This document shows positions 1-10,466 of a DNA stretch of 64,000 nt, one piece after another (position 1 is the stretch's first letter; the number at the start of each line of letters is the position of its first letter). Under the pieces are notes generated by a model, which saw only the letters and a list, made by a program, of their open reading frames with translations, did not search any database and had not been told where the DNA came from. This stretch comes from Phyllostachys edulis (taxonomy: Eukaryota > Streptophyta > Magnoliopsida > Poales > Poaceae). Where the stretch lies: NCBI GenBank assembly GCA_036346405.1, contig CM070566.1:53497231-53561230 (forward strand), given 5' to 3'. Both the position numbers and the translations under genes were made by a program.

Positions 1-508
1 TTTGACCCATACATAGTTTTGTACATATATAGTTAGATAACTAGCGGATGGATCAAACAAATTAGTTGTGCTACTACAATAAAATCAATTTAGCACTAGT
101 CTTTCTTTTTCCCTATAGCCATAACATATGATTAATATCTCCAATTTGTGGAAATATAGCTCCAATTCGTGAAAATATAGCTTGCTGATGACTAGGGGAA
201 CATGATGATATATGAAGGGATCCGAGTAGGCTACATTAGTTGGCAATTCAAAAATTCTACCACGTAAACCAGGAAGCCATGCAAGTAAGAGATCATAGAT
301 CGTTACCACTAGATGCGTAGTGCAGCAGAAGAAGAGTTGGAGCAGCCTAATCCAACTCGAGCGCATCGATGAAGTGGCCATAGTCGATCGCCCAGCGTCC
401 TCGGTATCAATCGTCTCCTCCAGCAACCAATCACGTTCCTCGTTTAGGTTGAGGATCGTCCTCTATCAGCATAGTAGCAACCGCAGCAGCGCCTCTACTG
501 TATCCACA
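1..508. other. Unassigned DNA left of CACTA-1
   Basis: This is the left half of the sequence into which CACTA-1 inserted; the right half resumes at 7354. On the minus strand an open frame of 113 codons covers 85-426 but shows no domain I recognise. Across the rejoined junction, the minus strand from about 7490 downward has a TATA-like stretch and then the start of a possible transcript, so this could be the 5' part of an old gene or an LTR. I see no ends that would identify a family. Confidence 0.4.
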
Positions 509-600
509 CACTACTATAGAAAAGGTCATCACAGACGGTTTCAAAACATCATCACAGACAGTTTCATGAGACATCTGAGTTTATGGGCCAATAATGACAT

Positions 601-3600
601 TGTGAGGACCCCTGAAATTGAATATGTTACAATTTAAAAGATTATACCAAAGGTATAATTTTTAACAAGGAACGAACCCAATTTCAAGTTCCCGAATGTG
701 TGTCATACATTAATTCCCAAGATCAAAGATTAATGTACACACATCCTAAACAACATTGTACAAAGTCACACGAAGGACATATATTTATAACAAAACTTTA
801 CAAGACCTGAGTTTCAGTACATATATTACATATGAGACTAGAGGTCAACTAAAAACAGAAAATTGCAGTGGAAACATCTATAAACACCAAAATACCACCA
901 AGTGTGCCCTAAAACCCTCAGGCAACTGAGCGGAGGTAGAAACAGCATCACTCGTTAGCGTCGCCATAATCGGCGCTAACGGATGTGTAGTAAACATACT
1001 CGTCCTCACCTGCAACAAGTGGTTAAAGCAACTGAGTACAGAAGGTACTCGCAAGACTTACACAAAACTACCAAAAGAAAGTGTTTAGTAGAACCTAACC
1101 AAAGGATTAGAATTTTTATATGCTTAAGGCTGATCAAAGGGAAGGTTATAATGGCTTTAGTTTTGCATAAAGCAACAATTTTTACTTCTATACTTACTAA
1201 TCTTTGCTAAGGCCAATTTATAAACCAGTTTGGACTAAAACAACAAGTTATTAAGAAATAATCACAACTCAAAACAAATCAAAGTGGCTGTCCACTTTGA
1301 CTTGATTAACATGCATGAATGACCCTTCATGCCGATACCAAGTATACCCATGACAAAAATTTATTGCAGAGTTTAACTATGATGTCAATCAAAACAAGTG
1401 TCGTCTGTAACTGTGGACATGGCTATTCGAATAGTTTTAACCCTGCAGAGTTGTACATCTTTACCCACATGACTTGGTCAGCCCGTAAGCCCCTGGGAGA
1501 GTAGCACACTGCCTTAGGTATGCCGGCTGGGTAAACCAAGACTCAGTATTTTTCAGCAAGAAAATCCCATTGAGTTAGACCACCCATGCAAGATGAATCC
1601 CAACTTAGTACACATGCATATAGCAAATGCTAAGCGAGCATGCACGTTGTGTCGGAGGGGCCAGTGTGAGGTAGTTAGTATGTTGGTTTTCCTCAACATA
1701 AATAATTGTGCTCCCTTGCACAGTATATATCACACTGGGTTCCTAAGGAACATAGGATTTCACGATCTCTATGTCCTCACACCACCTGCGGTCTAAAGCA
1801 ATGAAACCTTCCCCTTACTTAACCAAGCAGCGCCCATACACCGCTTGTGGAAGTACGTAAGGTACTTGAATTGATAGCCCAAAGTTCGGTCCTTAATGAT
1901 CTGGACAAGACTATCACATTCCCAATTCTCGTGCACGAAGGCACCATCACTGTCAAACACTTGTCCAGATCTAAACCAAGTTTTTAACATTCAAATTTTA
2001 ACTTAACTTTCAGTTTTAACAATCTAAACAAGGAAACCAAAACTAGAATTCATTTAATATTTCCCATGACCGACAAGATAAGCTTGTCAATCAAACTATC
2101 GCTCTACTAACTTGCATGGCTAAGCAATTATCTAAAGACCATTTTTCTAACACAAGATTTCTATCTTAAGCATAAGTGTTGATTCATACAAAAATAGCAT
2201 GCACATAATCATTATTTCATTTCAAAAACACTAATTACCAAAACTAGGATCAAAATGATGCAAGAGGATGCTTGCCTTGATGATAAACCACTTGTTCAAT
2301 CTCAGGTTGATCAGAAGTATATTCACTCACGTAGGGAAAACTAGAATCTAAAATAACAAGAGCAAGTAAATACCGAGAAAAGAAATGACCAAGTGCAAAA
2401 TCATAGAAAAATGCATGATAAAAATACAGTAGGATTTTTCTGACATAAGTAATTTTTGGTGAAAATTTTAGTTTACTTGGAGTTCATTTGAATTTGTTAT
2501 GAATTTTAGAATGTTAAAGTATTTAATGTGTAATTAATTATTTAACAGAAATTTCTATAATAGGATCATGTGTAAAAAGTGTTCCAGGTTAAATTTCAGG
2601 AAAAACTAAAATTAACAAAATTGATTTCACTTAATTTGGAGTTAAAATGAATTACTTATGAATTTTTGAAGTTTACACTATTATCAGTTCAAAACTAAAT
2701 CAATTCGGGAATTAAAATTGTATTCACAACCTTTTCTATCGAGCTGGAGCTAGCCCGAGGCACTGACGAGCAGGGCCCAGAGCACAGGTTGACTCGGTCA
2801 GCCATGACCCAGCCCAGCCGCAGCGACGCGAAGAAGGCGGATTTCGCGAATAACGCTTTCCAAATAAGGAAACATACTTTAGATTTTCAAAGCATATAAA
2901 ATACGTTTTCACTTAACACAAAGCGTATTCCCGAAATTCGCACAACCACTTAACCGACTAAAGGGCCCACACGTCAGTGACTGGTTGCAGAAGACAAAGG
3001 CTAAAGCACTCAGTTTAACTAGTGTCCCCACCAGTCAGTGAGACGTATAAGGACATCATTAATACTTAATCATTGCTTAACCTAATCAAACAGCTATTAA
3101 CGGTTAACCGTCCGCTACAGTGTTGTCGGCTGTCCGACAACAGAGCATCCCAGCCCCGTGAGCTTGGCCGGTGTCTAGCCGGAGCTGTGGTCCACGGCGG
3201 CGCTAATCAAATGATCAAAACGGACCCACAATAGCATGACGGTCCCAGCGGAGGCCGGAATTTGGCTGGCGGCGAACCCTAGCGGCGGCGTGACAAGAAT
3301 AGGTGGCGATGTTCAATATGGCAAAAACAGATACACCGTTTTGAATGCGCATTTTGCAAAAGAACTCTGATCTGTAGCTCGCCGGCGACGAGAGACCGAA
3401 AACGACAATTGGGGGTTCCACGGTGACAAGATAACTTGAGCAAGGATTCAAAGAGTGAATGGTCGGGGTAGGTTACTTCAGCACATAAGACGCTACCATG
3501 AGAAGGAATTGAGAAATGACTCACCCAGCCGGAGTTGGAGAAGAAAGGGGTGATTTCGGCCGGAAAAAGGGGAAATAAGAAATCTGACAATCCTGTATAA

Positions 3601-4671
3601 CCAAAGATGAAATTAAGAGAGGGGTTTTGCTCATACTATCCCAGAACACGATATGACACAAAGAAAAATCAGAAAGAACTTACCGAGCTTAAAATGGGCA
3701 CGGTAGCGGCATTCAGTGCGCGCTCCGGTTGCTCAAAAGACAGCAACGGGGTTCCAACGCTACAAACAGTATCAAGATCACCAATTAGTAGGACGATTAA
3801 GGCATGAGGATAGATGAACAAAGGTACAAGAACGAACAGATAATCCTAAGTGACAAGAAATGAGCAGCGCATCAATTTGGCCAAGGAGTGAAGGATCGGT
3901 TTTTAAGGGCTGCTATCACCGGAGGAAACGAGGAATGCTCGTGCATGGCAAGGATGGCAGCAATGCGATGCCAAGTGGTGATTGCATGCAAGAATCATGC
4001 GATCGGAATGCCACCTCGCGCTTAGCATGGCGCGGCGCTGGCTCGACGTGGAGACGACGAGGTCGTGCGGCTGACAAGGCGGGCTCGGGCTGCTAGTGAG
4101 ACAAGGCAAAGTGGCACGGTCAGAACAGCACATGCACGAGAGGGTTTGGCTCAGCTGAGTCACGCAACACGGGTCGGAAGAGTGAAGAAGGGTTTGGTTG
4201 AGCCCGAATGGTTGACCTAATTTGAATTCAAAACAAACTAGTTTGACTGAGGTGTTAAATATAGCAATTAAATTTGTAAAAATACAAAATTTTTCAGAGA
4301 TGCTTTTGGGATTATGCAGATCCCATAAAATTTTTGAAACACCACTATTCACATTTTAAAATACATAATTAAAAACTTTAACCGAATAGGTTTAAAATTG
4401 AAGTTAGGTTTTTCTTGAGGTTAAACATATCTCTAAAAATTTGACAAAAAATATATTAATTTGTGATAATTAATTTAGTATTTGATTAAATTATCTCCTA
4501 GAGTTCTTTACTTGCAAAACTTTGAAGTTTCTTTTTTGAGTTTCAATTCAAGTTTTAGGTTTGATTTAAATTTGAGGTTTTTAATTTATAACAAATTATG
4601 CACATGCTCCAAAATGACAAATAAGATATGAAATGCATATTATTACTGTTCACTAAAATGAGGCTGTTACA
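601..4671 (-). mobile_element. Solo LTR A of a Ty3/gypsy element, inside CACTA-1
   Basis: The segment begins TGTGAGGACCCC at 601 and ends GGCTGTTACA at 4671, with the 5 bp target duplication GACAT on both sides (596-600 and 4672-4676). On the minus strand it has the usual TG...CA LTR layout, which is the true orientation if it matches LTR E. There is no coding internal region, so it is a solo LTR left by recombination between the two LTRs of a full element. It shares long blocks with LTR E (28463-32647), for example around 920-1010 and 4260-4380. Short open frames within it have no recognisable domains. Joining 600 to 4677 restores the CACTA end seen at 14115-14220. Confidence 0.93.
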
Positions 4672-4676
4672 GACAT

Positions 4677-4935
4677 GAGGTCATCACAGACAGTTTTCAA
4701 GCCATTTGTGATGCAAACTATCACAGATGGTTATTAACTCAGAACTGTCTGTGATAGTTGACTATCACAGACGGTTTGTAGATGAAACTGTCTGTGATAG
4801 CTGATGTATCACAAACGGTTTGTAGATAAAACTATCTGTGATAGCTGATGTATCACAGACGGTTTGTAGATAAAACCATTTGTGGTGGTTGATGTATCAC
4901 AGACGGTTTTTACTAAGGAACCGTTTGTGATATTC
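4677..4935. repeat. Left subterminal repeat array of CACTA-1
   Basis: Repeated copies of TCACAGACGGTTT and its complement AACTGTCTGTGATA alternate about every 25-40 bases. With the 525-600 stretch on the other side of solo LTR A this forms the left subterminal region. In En/Spm-type elements such motifs are the binding sites of the accessory transposase protein (TnpA in maize). Confidence 0.85.
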
Positions 4936-4939
4936 TTTT

Positions 4940-5337
4940 GTATTGCTAAATCTATTTCTAGCCATGCCCTCTGAAACAAGCTAAAATTAACCATTCATGA
5001 AAAAATACACACATGTAATATTATATCCATGTCACAAATCAATTAACTCAAATAAACTAAAATTGCCCATTCGTGAACAAATACACACATGTACAAACAC
5101 GACAAGTACATGTATACATCCAATTCACATTCATTTCAGAAATAAGCACATCCATTTCACAAATCAATTAACTCAAGTGAACTAAAATTAGCCATTCATC
5201 TATTCTTGCATCTGTTAGTATGCATTCAACAGTTATCCTAAAAAATCTAACTAAGCTAGTCCAACATTGTTGTCACAGCACAAGTATGAAACTCCCCACA
5301 GGCAACAAAATCTATCTGACCTTGCAAGCACAAAATC
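4940..5337. other. AT-rich interior of CACTA-1, no gene seen
   Basis: This AT-rich stretch has a loose direct repeat of ATTCATGAA...ACAAATACACACATG type (about 4995-5160). No coding signal or domain is visible. Confidence 0.5.
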
Positions 5338-5735
5338 TAAATCCCCATAGTACGAAAATCTACATTGCAAGCACAAGTATGAAATTCCCCAGATGAGAGT
5401 ATGCCAAGATGGGTAGAAGATGCCGACTGACCTCGCCGGAGAAGAAGCCATGTGCACCGGGGGAGAAGCCGTTTCCCTCGAGGAAGAAGAGGTCGTCGGG
5501 GGAGAAGTGGTCGCCAGGGAAGAAGAAGTCGCCCAGGGAGGAAGATGTTGTCTAGGAAGGAAGAGCTATCGCTGGGGAGGAAGTGCCGCCGCGCCGGAAA
5601 TCGCCGCCAGATGCGAAGGGTTGGGGGGATGCGCGGAGCCAGATGCGCACGGGTGAGGGGGGTGTGAACGGGATGGGAGGAGGCGGGCTCGGGGAGGAAA
5701 CTTAATCGTTTGAGTGGGGACGCGGGCAAACCCTA
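5337..5735 (-). other. GC-rich first-exon-like block of CACTA-1
   Basis: A GC-rich block lies just downstream, on the minus strand, of the TATA-like site at 5748-5757. It has an open frame of about 130 codons rich in Pro, Arg, Leu and Ser and no domain I can name. Purine-rich GAAGAAG/GAGGAAG runs make long frames likely by chance. Equivalent GC-rich blocks follow the promoters of G (58440-58740 and 62640-62920). I read this as a leader exon of a CACTA transcript rather than a functional protein gene. Confidence 0.4.
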
Positions 5736-5739
5736 GCTA

Positions 5740-5760
5740 GAGTCCGAATATAAATAGGGT
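5740..5760 (-). promoter_or_regulatory. TATA-like site of a CACTA-1 transcript
   Basis: The minus strand reads CCCTATTTATATTCGG and is followed about 25 bases on by CTAGCTAGGGTTTG, a common start context of grass transcripts. The same TATA plus CTAGGGTT layout occurs at the promoter-like site near 58790 in G. Confidence 0.4.
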
Positions 5761-6009
5761 TGGCAATCACAGATAATACTTGACATATTAGTAAAGCATT
5801 AGTTTGAGTTCAAAGTCTGATTTGCAGTTATCATATGTAATTAGTGAATAATATTGACAAAAATGGCAAGGAATTATATCTGAATATTTGCTAAAACTAT
5901 GCTAAAACCGCTAATTTTATGACAATATGCTTTAACTATGATTACTACTGCTGAAATTATATTTGAATATTTGCTAAAACCACTAATTTTGCGACAAGTA
6001 GTTCAATAC

Positions 6010-6425
6010 TAGTGCAAAGAAATTGGCGTACTCATGCCTAATCCTAAAGTCGTCGCTGCGGAAGACGACGTAGTCGCCCGACCCTTCCTTCACTCCACAA
6101 CCGGTACTCAGGCACCAGTGGCCGTCCTTCATCAGCAATAATACCTGGCCCTGCGGCCTAGCCATCTTCTTCCACGTCGCCTCCCGGTCCGCATTCGCAG
6201 CGAGCCTCTGGCACCGCTTGCACTCCCAGTTGGTCCTCCTAGTGCGCGAAGATGAGCGTGAGGCCGACGATGAAGCATGCCTCCTGGTTGCCAGTGTCGG
6301 CCAGGTGGTTGACGACGGCGAGATAGCACTTGTTGTTTAGCCACTTCATCGCCTTCTCCCGCTCCAGCGCCACGCACCTCCCCACGGCGTGCTCCTTGGA
6401 CACCTTGTATATGGCCTTGCAATTC
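6010..6425 (-). pseudogene. Captured fragment of an F-box/zinc-finger-like grass protein
   Basis: Two adjacent minus-strand segments read as conserved protein. The first (about 6425-6282) contains VGRCVALEREKAMKWL and ACFIVGLTLIFAH, then a stop. The second (about 6230-6010) has WECKRCQRLA, GQVLLLMKDGHWC, GCGVKEGSGDY and RIRHEYANFF. From memory this combination (CKA-YK start, ACFI-GLTL helix pair, then a Cys-rich end finishing in CSD-CR-RHEY) resembles a large grass F-box family with Sel1-like and MYND-like parts. Sequence expected between the two segments is missing and a Cys has become Phe or Arg, so it cannot be functional. The GC-rich coding look contrasts with the AT-rich surroundings, as expected for a host-gene fragment carried by a CACTA element. 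Confidence 0.6.
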
Positions 6426-6894
6426 TAATATACGTACACAATTCAAGAAGTTAGAATTACTCCATAAGAAAAAATTAAAAGGCCAAATTAAGGGCGTTGT
6501 TGCTAGTCAGATTAGTGACATGTTTCTCTAAAAAATAATATAAAAAATAGTAACATGTATGCATGCATGGATTGGTTTCCACCAGAAACAGTAGTACGTA
6601 TTTTTATATGTATATAAATATGTACGTGGCTCGTAGGCTGCAGAGGTCAGCCATGGGCTGAGGAGAGCTCGTGGCCACAAGGCCGACGATGTTGATGACG
6701 ACATTGTGAGGAAGAGCGACAGCGATCGCTGACCTCCTCACCTTGGTCCTCGTCGTCATGCTCTACGTGCTCACCATGGCGCATGACGGTACTAGCTAGT
6801 TGCACACGTATGCAATACTAGTTGTTGATGGGGGGTGCGAAAGAGAGCTATGTGGGGATTCATCTTCGGTGGCGAATGATCATTCTTTTAAAAC

Positions 6895-6990
6895 ACAAGA
6901 CGAAGAGATCCATCGTAACATCGACGCGCGATAAGAAGAGATGCATCGTAATGTCAGTGCACGAGACGAAGAGACGCATCACACGAGAGC
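6895..6990. repeat. Tandem repeat, about 34 bp x 3
   Basis: Three imperfect copies of a unit with the core AAGAGATGCATCGTAATGTC lie just inside the right subterminal array of CACTA-1. Confidence 0.6.
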
Positions 6991-7004
6991 TGGAGTGGCA
7001 TTGA

Positions 7005-7335
7005 ACATATCACAGACACTTCCAACCAAAAACTATCTGTGATACAAAATTATCACAGACATTTCTTGTCAAGAACCGTCTGTGAATTATCACAGACGAT
7101 TATATTTAAAAACCGTCTGTGAAGTCTGCAATAATCACAAACGGTTCTTGTTAAGAACTGTCTAGGAATTATCACAGACGGTTCTTGTTAAAAACCATCT
7201 ATGATAGCTGATGTATCGCAGATGGTTCTACCCATCGCTAGTAACATAGACGATCATGATTGTAAAACCGTTGGTGATAATTACAACACTGACGGTTTCT
7301 AGGGAACCGTCTATGATGAGGCATCCAACATTACC
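7005..7335. repeat. Right subterminal repeat array of CACTA-1
   Basis: About ten copies of TATCACAGACGGTT-type motifs alternate with their complements, separated by short spacers containing TTCTTGTTAAGAACC-like palindromes. The array ends at the terminal sequence CTTTTGTAGTAGTG. Confidence 0.85.
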
Positions 7336-7353
7336 TCTTTTGTAGTAGTGACA

Positions 7354-8270
7354 TGTCCAGGGATGGAACGTCGTACGCCAGGGTGCTAGCACCAACTCGC
7401 ACGGTAGGGCTCTCAAGAAGATGGCGGCTAGGGTTTCAGTGGAGCAAGTCACATTGTCTATCTCTCAACTCTCCAAACAGCCTCATGCAGCCCCTTATAT
7501 ATAGCCCATGATGGATCATATCTGAACCTGTTTGTTCCATCCTATTAAGTGTGTGACCCAGTAGGTTCATTTGTAATCAGTTGTGACTCGAAAACCCTTT
7601 ATCGACCACGAGTCGTTAGCGGTTCCTAGCAGGACATAACGATTCCCGAATAGACATAAATTATATCGGATGAACCTTAATGCAACATGATCTACGAGTA
7701 GGTCGTTATCACTTACGACCAGCTCATATCTTTATACGACCAGTTCATATATGGGCATGACCAGTTCATAACTCCTTATGACCAGTTAGTGATTATGTTC
7801 GACCAGTCTACAACCAGCTCGTATCTCCACACGACTAGTCTGCATCTGGTCGAATAGAATGACCTACTTGTGTATTCTCCCTTTGCCCCCACGATATCTG
7901 GTTGAACTCCAGGTGAGATAATTTGTCAACCATGGATAGTTCAATACTTTCTCGGTCAAGTGACGGATAACTTCATGTGGTCGACTCTTCGACCACTAGT
8001 GGTATGGCCATGCACTTTGTTTATCCGACCACATCGAGGGGCCCAGAGATATCTCTCCTGTTATGTTAGGAGGGGCAAATCAAATGTCCGACCAGTCACA
8101 TCCCTTCACATGTTTCATAGTATACCCGAAAGCTACCTTTATAACTACCCAGTTACGAAGTAGTGTTTGGTAGCCCCTAAGTGTACTATTACACATGTAG
8201 GAAACCATGCCGATCTCAGGTCTGAGGATTATACATCATCATTGCTTGAGACCAACTGATAACCCCTAAG
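7354..8270. other. Unassigned DNA between CACTA-1 and LTR-1
   Basis: This is the right half of the DNA interrupted by CACTA-1. A minus-strand stretch near 7495-7505 reads CTATATATAAGGGG and is followed by a possible leader and an ATG near 7450, so a minus-strand promoter is possible. From 7690 to 7860 there are dispersed copies of a GACCAGTTCATA / TACGACCAGCTC motif, about every 25-30 bases. I cannot assign this to a gene or an element family. Confidence 0.4.
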
Positions 8271-10466
8271 TGTCGGACCCCCAGGCATGGAATACCCAAA
8301 GACCCTATGTGAATACTGTACTAGTCCCATCATTAGTGGCTAGTACATACATTCACAACATTTGGCATTCACATCCATACATACATATAGCAGTCAAAGA
8401 AGTAATTAAAGTAGCAAAATTCTGGCGTGATGCCCATCCGATCCCGCAGGCAACCGACAAGGAACAAGGCCTAGGTAGACCCGTCACTGAACCCTCTGGT
8501 TCCAGGTGCAAAGAATGCGTCATCTGACATCGGCTCATCTTCGATCTCTAAACAACAATATTAGCAAGATTGAGTACTTGTGTACTCAGCAAGACTTACA
8601 GTGTATCGCAAAATTATATTAAATGCAAGGCTATCAAAAGGATGAGGCTCTACTCTATTGATTATTTTGCTCAAAGCCATTTTTATTTGCAATATTCATA
8701 AGTAGTAATTTGCAAAAGAATTTAAAAGAGCAGTTTAAATATGTACAAGACATTAAGTAAAGAACTGAACAAAATAATAACAGCATCTCGTAACCCTTCT
8801 CGGTTACGAGCACAAAAAAAGTATAACAACTCATAGCCCTCCTCGGCTACGAGCCACAATTCATGTTTAGCCATAGACATGGCAGTTAACTCAACAAAAT
8901 AAAACCCCATGTCATTACCCAAGTTTTGTGACAAACAGTTTTAGAAAATTAAATCTACAACCAAACCAGCCGCACTAAGCACGCTCATGACCACGATCAT
9001 GACTATTGTAATATATTTTCACTCTGCAGAGGTATAAAACTTTACCCATAGTACATGAATATTCCAGTCATCCCGGAATTCTCTATATCACTACTTACTA
9101 CCATAGGTGAATAGTGTAGAGCTCGCGACGTAGCCTTTACATCATCTAGTCCTATCCTTGCACTAGCCCAATGAATGTTCCTCACTCGCCCGGATACCCT
9201 TCGTTGAGTGAGACCTTTACTTACCTGGATACCCTCCATTAAATGAGGGATCCTCACCTACCCGGATACCCTCCGTTAAGTGAGGCATTAACAATTGTGT
9301 CGGCAATAGAAATTGCTCGCACGTCTCCTGCCTACTCATCATGCAAGGCTAGTTTTCGATAACTTAGTTAGCTACAACTATCCCATACTAGCACATACAA
9401 TTGTATGATTAGGTCTTAGTCTCGGAGTTGCTGGCTTCAGTCCTTAATCGACCACGGGCAAGCATCTCCACCCTAGCTACTAGTGAGTCACAATCCTCAC
9501 ATTTTCATAATACATTATAACTCGCCCGCGTCTAAATACTAAGTTTTTTATTTTATTTTCATACAAAATAACAGAGGTACCCTCCCCCTCTGGAAATTTT
9601 TCAAAATATCCTAAATTCACAAATTAACATATTGTCCTCTTATCAGTTTTTCCGAAAATCTATCGTTCTAGTTGCATTTGTGCGATAATTGAACTAAAAA
9701 ATTCCCAAATTATATTATATATTTTCTAACCCATATTCTAATGGCTACAATAGTAAGGGATCAATATTACAAGGAGATATATGCAGAAAATAGGATTATA
9801 CCTACCAATTTCCCAATAATAGCATTTTCATACAAAACATACACACATGCATAATAGATTTTACAAAACAAAATACAAAAAGTAAAATACTGGGATCAAC
9901 ATGATCAAAGGAGGTGCTTGCTTTGCTCTTGCTATTCTAAAATATGGTGGATTGGTCGTCGAAATAATTACTCGGACAATCGGCGTCTAAATCAAAAAGA
10001 GCTGAAAACGAATTAAATAACAACAATAAATTCAACTGTAACCAACATAAAATATTTTTACATATTCTGGTAGTTCATGAATTTATATGAATTTAGAAAC
10101 AAAAATCACTTGATTTGGAGTTATGTATCAAAAGTTATTTAGGTTTGAATTCTATTCGGTTTGATAAATCCAGAGAAAATGAGAAATACGCTTTCCAACA
10201 GAGAAACTGTATTCCCGCGCATGCACTATTGAGGTTTACGCTTTCCAGTAAGGGAAAGCGTATTCTCCTTGGAACTAAAAGCGTATTTTCCACTTTTCTT
10301 TTGATTTTTGTTTAAATCGACAAGTGGGGTCCACTTGTGAGTGACATGGTCTACACGAATAGTGCGTAGACCGAAGGTTTATACGCACAGTGCACGGTCC
10401 ATGGTGTGGTTTGCTATGCATTGAAGTCACTGTGGGTCCCGCATGTCAGCAACTTATTAGTGGATA
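8271..10466 (-). mobile_element. LTR-1, gypsy LTR of the H family, interrupted by H
   Basis: The segment begins TGTCGGACCCCCAGG at 8271, preceded by CTAAG as the likely left target duplicate. It matches the starts of the H LTRs (10467 and 41700) and LTR I (27682): the phrases ACTAGTCCCAT, CACAACATTTGGCATTC and GGGTGCTTGC-like recur in the same order. It stops where H starts at 10467. Its remaining part and right target copy would lie beyond H, outside this window. True orientation is minus, by analogy with H. Confidence 0.75.
9175..9290. repeat. Short tandem repeats in LTR-1
   Basis: About three copies of a 35-40 bp unit with the core CGGATACCCTCCGTTAAGTGAG occupy this stretch. A related pair, with ATGGAAACCCGTC in place of ATACCCTCCG, occurs at the matching place in LTR I near 33390-33455. 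Confidence 0.6.

Larger units (their letters stand above)
509..7350. mobile_element. CACTA-1, non-autonomous CACTA (En/Spm) DNA transposon
   Basis: The left end at 509 reads CACTACTATAGAAAAGG and the right end at 7350 reads TTTTGTAGTAGTG. Both are flanked by the 3 bp direct repeat ACA (506-508 and 7351-7353), the size expected for CACTA elements. Both ends carry arrays of the TCACAGACGGTT motif in both orientations. Removing the nested solo LTR leaves about 2.8 kb. No transposase is present, so movement would depend on an autonomous relative. The sequence just inside the left array (near 4957, GCTAGCCATGCCCTCT-like) is also found inside the left end of G near 53735, which ties the two elements together. 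The interior carries a promoter-like block and a captured host-gene fragment. Confidence 0.93.

Noticed and set aside
6640..6790. A possible second captured exon in CACTA-1 (plus strand, hydrophobic LLTLVLVVMLYVL stretch)
   Set aside because: It is too short and has no recognisable partner. It could be a membrane segment of a host gene, but the evidence is insufficient to report it.
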